From assembly GCA_026415015.1 (NCBI GenBank), contig JAOAHW010000215.1, positions 1 to 6,128 on the forward strand: 6,128 nucleotides of DNA. The letters are read 5' to 3'. The translations under genes were made by a program, and so were the position numbers. Below the pieces are notes generated by a model. The model searched no databases, had not been told where the DNA came from, and worked only from the letters and a program-made list of their open reading frames with translations. This DNA is from Syntrophorhabdaceae bacterium. GTDB lineage: Bacteria; Desulfobacterota; Syntrophorhabdia; Syntrophorhabdales; Syntrophorhabdaceae. Position 1 is the stretch's first letter. The number at the start of each line of letters is the position of its first letter. This document shows positions 1 through 4,757 of this stretch, one piece after another.

Positions 1-1
1 T

Positions 2-316
2 TATTTTATGGTTGTGTATCCACCAGTTGTCGGGTTTATGTTTTTTAATAGGTATAACAAATCAATGAGAAACAGGGATTTAAAGGCAGCATATCAAAAT
101 CTTATGCTTGCCAATCTTTTCGGTTATGCTGTTTCAAGCATCCATGAGACAGCAGGCTCTTTTTATGAAGAGATATATTTGTATGATAGGGATAAAAATA
201 AAAAGTTCTTTAAGCTCGCAGAGGAACAATACCTTAAGGCATTAAGGTTGAACAGACTGAATAGCAATCTACAGAATAAGATAAGAGAATTTTATAAAGA
301 AAAGCCTGATGACTAA
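2..316 (+). CDS. 3' end of a membrane-associated protein with a TPR-like C-terminus (partial)
   Basis: The frame is open to the left edge, so this is most likely the C-terminal part of a longer protein. An ATG at position 8 has only seven bases visible upstream and no ribosome binding site, so it cannot be shown to be the start. The visible part opens with a hydrophobic stretch (residues YFMVVYPPVVGFMFF), probably a membrane segment. A basic stretch follows (NRYNKSMRNRDLK), which suggests the rest faces the cytoplasm. The last 35 or so residues, including AEEQYLKALRLNRLNSNLQ, have the alanine/leucine spacing and the 'KAL-LN' pattern of a TPR-type helical repeat. It ends with TAA and converges on the methyltransferase gene. 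I do not recognise the family; the tail of a polysaccharide polymerase/ligase or a small TPR membrane protein are both possible. Confidence 0.55.
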   Translation, partial: YFMVVYPPVVGFMFFNRYNKSMRNRDLKAAYQNLMLANLFGYAVSSIHETAGSFYEEIYLYDRDKNKKFFKLAEEQYLKALRLNRLNSNLQNKIREFYKEKPDD

Positions 317-338
317 CTTTAAAACCCCATCTCCACCC

Positions 339-406
339 CATCATGGACTTTAATGATGTCTTTGGTATATATACCTTGCAATTTTTTCAAAAAAAGATGA
401 TTGCAA
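339..406. repeat. Three consecutive dyad symmetries between converging genes
   Basis: The 149-base gap between two converging genes holds no gene but has three inverted repeats in a row. They are CATCAT/ATGATG (339-344 and 353-358, 8-base loop), the perfect 12-base palindrome GGTATATATACC (364-375), and TTGCAAT/ATTGCAA (376-382 and 400-406) enclosing a T6-C-A7 run. None has the GC-rich stem followed by a T-tract of a classic intrinsic terminator. A bidirectional transcription end is the likeliest role because of the position, but this is inference. Confidence 0.35.
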
Positions 407-465
407 CATGCAAAGGGAGATAGATTGGGTAAGTAACTATGATTATAAAAAGTCTATAAAAATAA

Positions 466-1200
466 TTATTTTTTCTTCTGTGCATCACCGATCATGGGAA
501 CAAATCTTACCCCGCAGATATCTTTAGTAATAATCTTGCCCTTTTCTTTTCGAACAAGGGTAAGATTCTGATAAAAAAGGGTATTACCAACAGGTATTAC
601 AAGCCTTCCGCCTTCTTGCAGCTGTTCAATAAGTGGTGGTGGGATATGCCTTGCTGCTGCAGTAACCATTATGGCATCAAAAGGCGCATATTCCTTCCAA
701 CCCTGATAGCCATCACCTAATTTGACTTTTATATTTTCATAACCGAGTTCTTTGAGTCGCCTCGATGCCATTTCATATATATTTTTATTCACCTCTATGG
801 TGTAGACCTCTTTTACAATCTCGGCAAGTATTGCTGCCTGGTATCCAGAACCTGTGCCTATTTCAAGGACCTTTTCATTTCCTTTAAGGGACAATGCCTC
901 TGTCATAAGTGCCACAATATAAGGCTGCGATATAGTTTGGCCTTCACCTATGGGGAGGGGATGGTCATTATATGCCTTGTCCATGAGGGATGGGTCTACA
1001 AAAAGGTGTCTTTTTACCTTTAACATGGCAGACAGGACCTTTTTGTCCTTTATGCCTCGTGCCTCTATATCATGTCTCACCATCTCTTGTCTCTTCTTTT
1101 CGTATACATCAGAAGAGATGGTGTATGAAGGCATAATGGATATAAAGGCTGCGATAAGTGTGATTATCAAACCCCTAAACATGACACTATAAAATACCAT
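466..1200 (-). CDS. pcm: Protein-L-isoaspartate O-methyltransferase with an N-terminal export signal or anchor
   Basis: This enzyme uses S-adenosylmethionine to methylate the side-chain carboxyl of L-isoaspartyl residues in aged proteins, starting their repair to aspartate. The AdoMet-binding motif I is LEIGTGSGYQA (residues 112-122). The family signature IGEGQTISQPY, near the substrate site, is at 84-94, and the usual N-terminal element MVRHDIEARGI is at 40-50. At 244 residues it is longer than the roughly 205-215 of cytosolic Pcm. The excess is a leader with hydrophobic residues about 10-23 (GLIITLIAAFISIM), which looks like a signal peptide or membrane anchor. ATG codons at 1200 and 1182 both keep the leader, and neither has a clear ribosome binding site. 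An ATG at 1083, behind a purine-rich AAGAG, would give a 205-residue cytosolic form. However, the YEKKRQE just before it resembles the normal family N-terminus, which favours an upstream start. The gene is single and diverges from the next one. Confidence 0.93.
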   Translation of the reverse strand: MVFYSVMFRGLIITLIAAFISIMPSYTISSDVYEKKRQEMVRHDIEARGIKDKKVLSAMLKVKRHLFVDPSLMDKAYNDHPLPIGEGQTISQPYIVALMTEALSLKGNEKVLEIGTGSGYQAAILAEIVKEVYTIEVNKNIYEMASRRLKELGYENIKVKLGDGYQGWKEYAPFDAIMVTAAARHIPPPLIEQLQEGGRLVIPVGNTLFYQNLTLVRKEKGKIITKDICGVRFVPMIGDAQKKK

Positions 1201-1224
1201 ATTTTCGATGGGTTAAAAAGTTTT

Positions 1225-1253
1225 TTGAAAATGAAGTAACTACATGGTAATAT
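1225..1253 (+). promoter_or_regulatory. Candidate sigma-70 promoter close to the start of the 118-residue gene
   Basis: TTGAAA (1225-1230), 17 bases, then TAATAT (1248-1253). An alternative -10, TATAAA, lies at 1251-1256 with a longer spacer. Transcription would start near 1260, only about six bases before the ATG at 1266, and no Shine-Dalgarno sequence is visible. The region is AT-rich, so chance matches are likely. Confidence 0.35.
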
Positions 1254-1265
1254 AAATCCTCTGAT

Positions 1266-1622
1266 ATGAAAAAGACCTTAGAGGAATTAAATAACCTTCC
1301 ATTGAACAATAAGTCCAGGGAGATGCTTATCTGTGCTGGTGAGGAACCTGATTCATCGTGTCTCTATTGCGTCCAGCTTGCCATCTGGGGTATAGACAAA
1401 ATAGATATGGAAGTGGAACATGGCATAAAGGAATTCATATATGCCATGCCTAAATGGCGGGAGGCAAGGCTTATGAATTTTTTCATGTTACCCTTGGACG
1501 GCAGCGAATCAGACTTCAACTGGGAGGATGCCTCAACACCTGAGGGACTTGCAGAGGCAATTATAAAATTTATTGAAGATAAAATAACTATCCACTTCCC
1601 TTTTTATTTAAGCGCTGAATAA
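1266..1622 (+). CDS. Hypothetical protein, 118 residues, with a C-x8-C-x2-C cluster
   Basis: I do not recognise this protein. It is soluble, has no signal peptide or membrane segment, and is rather acidic. Three cysteines lie close together (residues 23, 32 and 35, in LICAG and SSCLYC), a spacing that could bind a metal or form a disulfide, but no fourth ligand is obvious. The rest has mixed aromatic and charged residues (GIKEFIYAMPKWREARLMNF), and the region FNWEDASTPEGLAEAIIKF (about 84-102) could form an amphipathic helix. The ATG at 1266 is the first in frame and follows a promoter-like sequence, though without a ribosome binding site. The gene stands alone between a divergent methyltransferase gene and the ATPase gene, so its neighbours do not suggest a role. 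Continuous coding character and the lack of a better ORF on either strand make it a probable real gene. Confidence 0.7.
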   Translation: MKKTLEELNNLPLNNKSREMLICAGEEPDSSCLYCVQLAIWGIDKIDMEVEHGIKEFIYAMPKWREARLMNFFMLPLDGSESDFNWEDASTPEGLAEAIIKFIEDKITIHFPFYLSAE

Positions 1623-1680
1623 AAAAGCCTTTTTAAAATCTGTTATACATGATAAATTTACATACAACAGTAAAAATGTA

Positions 1681-1708
1681 TTGACAAATTTACAATAACA
1701 TATAAAAT
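1681..1708 (+). promoter_or_regulatory. Sigma-70-type promoter of the ATPase gene, possibly giving a leaderless message
   Basis: A perfect TTGACA -35 box (1681-1686), a 16-base spacer and TAAAAT (1703-1708, five of six to consensus). Counting seven bases from the end of the -10 box puts the transcription start at 1715, the A of the ATG. No Shine-Dalgarno sequence lies in front of that ATG, which agrees with a leaderless transcript. Confidence 0.55.
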
Positions 1709-1712
1709 GTTA
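1696..1712. promoter_or_regulatory. Perfect palindrome TAACAT-N5-ATGTTA over the -10 box (candidate operator)
   Basis: Six-base half-sites TAACAT (1696-1701) and ATGTTA (1707-1712) are separated by five bases and cover the -10 box, ending two bases before the ATG. A repressor bound here would block RNA polymerase. The ATPase has a winged-helix-like middle region, so autoregulation is conceivable but is only inferred. Confidence 0.4.
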
Positions 1713-1714
1713 CT

Positions 1715-2956
1715 ATGATTACCCGCATAGCAAGAGACTATATCTTTGACCCTGAGATAAACACTGATAAAATGATTTTCTTAACTGGCCCCAGACAAAT
1801 AGGAAAGACTACATTTGCTCTTGAGTGGCTAAAAGAAATGAAAATGGAAGATATGTATTTCAACTGGGATAATCCTTCAACCATCATTCAATATAAAAGA
1901 AATCCCCTTATTTTTAAAAACCTTATAGATGAGAGATACAATGATTATCCTGTACCATTAGTCTTTGATGAGATCCATAAACAAAAAAACTGGAGGGATA
2001 TATTAAAAGGCATATACGACATAAGTAAAGAAAAGATGATGCTTTTAGTAACAGGGAGTGCAAGACTTGGTTATTTTAGAAAAACAGGCGATTCTTTAAT
2101 AGGTAGATATTTTTTATATCAGCTTTTACCGATTGGATTGCCAGAAATCATATCTGACTTTTCATATATTATAAAAGACGGCTCAATATTTAGTAGTGGT
2201 GATGCATTCATAAGACTTATTCGTTCAGTAAATACAAAAAATTACCATGACAATTATGAACGCCTCATGTTGTATGGTGGATTCCCTGAACCCTTGAGCA
2301 GATCATCTAAAAGGTTTTTCACAAGGTGGCAGCGGGAATACAAAACACTCATTACTAAAGAGGAAACAAGAGATCTTACAAAAATTTCAGATTTAAGAGG
2401 CATAGAACAGCTTGTTGAGATTCTTCCTGAGAGAGTGGGCTCGCCGCTCAGTATAAATTCACTCTGTGAGGACCTATCATACCATCATGCAACCATTACA
2501 AATTGGATACAGATTTTATCAACGCTCTATCTGGTGTTTACCATAAGACCATGGCACAGGTCTTTAACCCGTTCAATAAAAAAAGAGACAAAACTATATT
2601 TTTTTGATTGGACAAATGTAAAAGACAGAGGCTTCAGGTTTGAAAATTTTATAGCTGTGACGCTTATAAAGATGGCAACAAGGCTTACAGAGACTGGCGT
2701 AGGTGTATATGAAATAATGTATATCCGCGATAGGGAAAAAAGGGAGGTAGATTTTGTTCTTATTGAAGACGGTAAACCATTAGCACTTTTTGAAGCAAAG
2801 GAAGGAGAAACGAGCCTTTCAACATCAGGGAGATATTTCTCTGAAAGATTAAATATACCCTTTTATCAGATAGTAAATAGAGATATAAAACCCGAGGAGT
2901 ATAAAGGAAATTGTTATATAATCCCTTCTATTGCCTTTAATATGGTTACAGGTTAA
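1715..2956 (+). CDS. AAA ATPase of the AAA_14/DUF4143 type
   Basis: At 413 residues this has the usual length and domain order of the family. The N-terminal P-loop domain has Walker A GPRQIGKTT (residues 25-33), Walker B LVFDEIHK (82-89) and a sensor-1-like LLVTGSARL (110-118). A middle region with a winged-helix-like segment (SINSLCEDLSYHHATITNWI) follows, and then the C-terminal DUF4143 region. That region holds EVD (344-346) and EAK (360-362), the spacing of a PD-(D/E)XK nuclease-like core. The family is widespread, often single-gene, and its biological role is mostly unknown; nucleic-acid-linked roles are suggested from the domains, not shown. The ATG at 1715 has no ribosome binding site and sits about where transcription should begin. 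The gene is visibly richer in A+T than the operon to its right and has no functional link to its neighbours, which fits acquisition by transfer. Confidence 0.9.
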   Translation: MITRIARDYIFDPEINTDKMIFLTGPRQIGKTTFALEWLKEMKMEDMYFNWDNPSTIIQYKRNPLIFKNLIDERYNDYPVPLVFDEIHKQKNWRDILKGIYDISKEKMMLLVTGSARLGYFRKTGDSLIGRYFLYQLLPIGLPEIISDFSYIIKDGSIFSSGDAFIRLIRSVNTKNYHDNYERLMLYGGFPEPLSRSSKRFFTRWQREYKTLITKEETRDLTKISDLRGIEQLVEILPERVGSPLSINSLCEDLSYHHATITNWIQILSTLYLVFTIRPWHRSLTRSIKKETKLYFFDWTNVKDRGFRFENFIAVTLIKMATRLTETGVGVYEIMYIRDREKREVDFVLIEDGKPLALFEAKEGETSLSTSGRYFSERLNIPFYQIVNRDIKPEEYKGNCYIIPSIAFNMVTG

Positions 2957-2980
2957 CTACAGTCTAAAGGGCTGTTTCAA

Positions 2981-3274
2981 TCAACCACCTGCAAGGGGGT
3001 CCATATATGCCTCTACAAGGACTGTATCTCCTTCTTTGACCTTTTTATTCAGACCCTCAGGAAAGGTAAAATGACTCACGCCATTGAGATAGACATGACG
3101 TAGGTCATCGCCCATCTCATCGCTCTCTATAAACCTCATATAAGGATAGAGTCTCTTCAGGTTCTTCAGTAGCCCTTTTAGATCTGCCTCATCCTCACCA
3201 AGGTCAATATAAAAAGGCGGTTCAAATAGATTCTTTATCCTAAGATTAGATTCAACCCTTACATTTACCTTCAT
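2981..3274 (-). CDS. MoaD/ThiS-family sulfur-carrier protein
   Basis: This small ubiquitin-fold protein of 97 residues ends in Gly-Gly. In the family, the terminal glycine is adenylated by a MoeB-type enzyme and converted to a thiocarboxylate, which donates sulfur to make molybdopterin (or thiazole, in ThiS). The C-terminus EGDTVLVEAYMDPLAGG matches the MoaD pattern of 'GD-V-...-P-AGG'. The middle (LLKNLKRLYPYMRF) matches the helix that carries leucines and the start of the 'YP' segment. A position directly after genes for a molybdenum hydroxylase argues for a MoaD-like role in cofactor supply rather than thiamine synthesis. The ATG is preceded by AAGAGGT (3281-3287) at a good distance. It lies 68 bases after the small-subunit gene and has its own promoter-like sequence, so it may be expressed both with and without the operon. 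It is longer than the roughly 80 residues of E. coli MoaD because of an insert around ESDEMGDDLRHVYLNG, seen in other MoaD-like proteins as well. Confidence 0.88.
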   Translation of the reverse strand: MKVNVRVESNLRIKNLFEPPFYIDLGEDEADLKGLLKNLKRLYPYMRFIESDEMGDDLRHVYLNGVSHFTFPEGLNKKVKEGDTVLVEAYMDPLAGG

Positions 3275-3293
3275 ATCTATACCTCTTAGGATT

Positions 3294-3322
3294 ACTATAA
3301 ACCTGGCCTGTCATAAAGTCAA
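3294..3322 (-). promoter_or_regulatory. Sigma-70-type promoter for the MoaD-like gene
   Basis: On the minus strand the gap between the small-subunit and MoaD-like genes reads TTGACT (3322-3317), exactly 17 bases, then TATAGT (3299-3294). Each box matches consensus at five of six positions. The start would fall near 3287, at the first base of the ribosome binding site, giving a leader of about 13 bases. Confidence 0.5.
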
Positions 3323-3342
3323 TAGAGACAATATGTAAAGGA

Positions 3343-3813
3343 TTAAATTATCTTTTTTGATGCCTCCTCCACTGCCTCTACTATCTTCTTATAACCTGTG
3401 CATCGGCATATATTGGACGATATAGTCTTTATAATCTCAGCCTTTGTAGGTTTTTTGTTACGGTCTAAAAGCCCTTTGGCAGTCATTATCATACCAGAGG
3501 TGCAGAACCCGCACTGGACAGCACCCTTTTCCATGAAGGCCTCTTGGAGGGGATGGAGCCTATCACCTTCCCTTAGGCCCTCAATAGTTGTAATGGATGC
3601 GCCATCAACCTCAGGCGTGAGTATGAGGCATGACCTCATGGGTGTCCCATTGACAAGGACTGTACATGAACCACATGAGCCAAGGCTGCATGCCTCTTTT
3701 GCACCTGTAAGAGAAAGTCTCTCCCTGAGTGTCTCGAGAAGGGTCTCGTATGGTTTTACCTGGAGTTTTACCTTTTCATTATTCACATTTAATGTGACCT
3801 TTACTGTCTTCAT
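3343..3813 (-). CDS. Molybdenum hydroxylase small subunit, two [2Fe-2S] clusters
   Basis: This is the electron-transfer subunit of a xanthine dehydrogenase/CO dehydrogenase-type enzyme (CoxS or HcrC class), with the usual length of 156 residues. The plant-ferredoxin-like N-terminal domain binds one cluster with Cys42, Cys47, Cys50 and Cys62 (CSLGSCGSC plus a later Cys). The helical C-terminal domain binds the other with Cys101 and Cys104 (QCGFCTSGM) and Cys136 and Cys138 (NICRCTGY). All eight ligands are present, so the subunit looks functional. It probably passes electrons between the molybdenum site in the large subunit and FAD in the medium subunit, in the cytoplasm. The start overlaps the medium-subunit stop by four bases (ATGA) and follows a strong GGGAGGT ribosome binding site inside the preceding gene. 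The pairing with a HcrB-type medium subunit suggests a HcrC-type role, but this subunit alone does not reveal the substrate. Confidence 0.95.
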   Translation of the reverse strand: MKTVKVTLNVNNEKVKLQVKPYETLLETLRERLSLTGAKEACSLGSCGSCTVLVNGTPMRSCLILTPEVDGASITTIEGLREGDRLHPLQEAFMEKGAVQCGFCTSGMIMTAKGLLDRNKKPTKAEIIKTISSNICRCTGYKKIVEAVEEASKKII

Positions 3814-4757
3814 CTGCTACCTCCCTTCTCTATTCTTGCAAATACCCTTCTTATCAATACACCTACCATCTTTTTTCTGTAAGCAGGTGTAAGTACTGCA
3901 TTTACAACAGGTTTTGCATCCTCATATGCCTTACCTGCTATTTTATCTATCTCCTTCTTATTTATTTTTTCTATCTCGTATAAACGAGGTGATGGACCTA
4001 TCCCTGTTACGCCTACCTTTGCAACTTCATCCATAACAGTTACTGCAACTCCCACGAGGGGATAATCTATTGAGCCCCTTACAGCGAGTTTTTCATATGC
4101 CCCCTTTGTCTCTTTTAAGGGAATGGTAATCTCTGTGATAAATTCACCTGGTTTTATATTGAAAGGATCCTTTCCGTCACCGCTGAAGAGCTTTTCAAGC
4201 TTTAATGTCCTTTCCCCCTGAGGCCCTGCGAGCCTTACCTTAGAATCAACTGTCATAAGGGCAGGTGCATTGTCGCCACAGTAATTAGAAAAACATGACC
4301 GTGCATTGAGGACAACATTGCAGGTTTTGCCACCCATCTTATAGCAGAAACCCCTTGCAGTCCTCCATTCTAAGGACTTATTATACTGGAGGCAACGGGT
4401 ATTCTGCATTATGTTGCCTCCTATAGTTCCCCTCATCTGGAGGGTCTCACATGATGTGGCATTTAGGGATTCAAAAAGACAGGGCAGGTTCTCTTTAACC
4501 TCGGGATTTTCTTTTAGTTCATATAGTGTTACATTTGGTCCAACTAAAAGATTGCCTCTTTTTCTCTTTATTGTCTTTAGCTCTTCAATACCCTTTAGAT
4601 CAATCACTGCCTTTGGATTAAATAGCCTATGTTTAAGTAGTGGTATAAGGTCTGTTCCCCCTGCAAGATAAAAGGCCTCTCCATTATATTTTTTATATAA
4701 TTCCAGTGCCTCATCAATAGTCTGTGCCTTTTTATATTCAAAGCTTGGTAGAATCAT
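3810..4757 (-). CDS. hcrB: Molybdenum hydroxylase FAD subunit with an extra four-cysteine [4Fe-4S] loop (4-hydroxybenzoyl-CoA reductase beta type)
   Basis: This 315-residue FAD-binding medium subunit has the family's flavin motifs YLAGGTDLIPLL (residues 30-41) and TIGGNIMQ (111-118). Directly after the second comes an insert with Cys122, Cys138, Cys146 and Cys155, that is C-x15-C-x7-C-x8-C, within segments TRCLQYNKSLEWR and GDNAPAL. Most xanthine dehydrogenase-type enzymes lack this loop. From memory, it matches in spacing and numbering the ligands of the additional [4Fe-4S] cluster of the Thauera aromatica 4-hydroxybenzoyl-CoA reductase beta subunit. There it helps deliver low-potential electrons for reductive removal of an aromatic hydroxyl. 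The C-terminal flavoprotein domain is complete. A GTG at 4760 directly precedes the chosen ATG at 4757. The AGGGGG ribosome binding site is 7 bases from the ATG but only 4 from the GTG, so I prefer the ATG. The large-subunit stop overlaps the start by one base (TGATG). The gene symbol marks the subunit type; the actual substrate is not proven. Confidence 0.88.
   Translation of the reverse strand: MILPSFEYKKAQTIDEALELYKKYNGEAFYLAGGTDLIPLLKHRLFNPKAVIDLKGIEELKTIKRKRGNLLVGPNVTLYELKENPEVKENLPCLFESLNATSCETLQMRGTIGGNIMQNTRCLQYNKSLEWRTARGFCYKMGGKTCNVVLNARSCFSNYCGDNAPALMTVDSKVRLAGPQGERTLKLEKLFSGDGKDPFNIKPGEFITEITIPLKETKGAYEKLAVRGSIDYPLVGVAVTVMDEVAKVGVTGIGPSPRLYEIEKINKKEIDKIAGKAYEDAKPVVNAVLTPAYRKKMVGVLIRRVFARIEKGGSR
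3819..3825 (-). promoter_or_regulatory. Strong ribosome binding site for the small subunit, inside the medium-subunit gene
   Basis: GGGAGGT on the minus strand, five bases before the ATG at 3813, lies within the last codons of the medium-subunit gene. With the ATGA overlap it supports tight translational coupling and equal subunit amounts. Confidence 0.75.

Larger units (their letters stand above)
1652..1713. repeat. Imperfect AT-rich tandem repeat upstream of the ATPase gene
   Basis: Two copies of about 30 bases, offset by 32 (1652-1682 and 1684-1713), share AAATTTACA near the left end and AAAATGT near the right end. Each copy holds an inverted pair: TACAT/ATGTA (1659-1663 and 1676-1680) in the first and TAACAT/ATGTTA (1696-1701 and 1707-1712) in the second. 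The second copy overlaps the promoter. Two similar binding sites for one regulator would explain the arrangement, but base composition alone could produce some of it. Confidence 0.4.

Noticed and set aside
950..1192. Open frame of 80 codons on the plus strand within the methyltransferase gene
   Set aside because: It is antisense to the conserved N-terminal half of Pcm and has no coding signal of its own.
1621..1638. A-run, GCC and T-run just after the 118-residue gene, resembling a terminator
   Set aside because: The A and T runs can pair only by leaving a loop that is too small or a stem of a few A-T pairs, so stability would be very low.
2960..2974. Hairpin CAGTC-TAAAG-GGCTG followed by TTT between the ATPase and the MoaD-like gene
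   Set aside because: The stem is only five pairs, one of them G-T, and the T-run is three bases. This is too weak to call a terminator, although the convergent position would suit one.
3398..3892. Long open frame (164 codons) on the plus strand opposite the small subunit
   Set aside because: The minus strand here encodes all eight cluster-binding cysteines of a known subunit. The plus-strand frame has no recognisable domain and runs across the boundary of two overlapping real genes.
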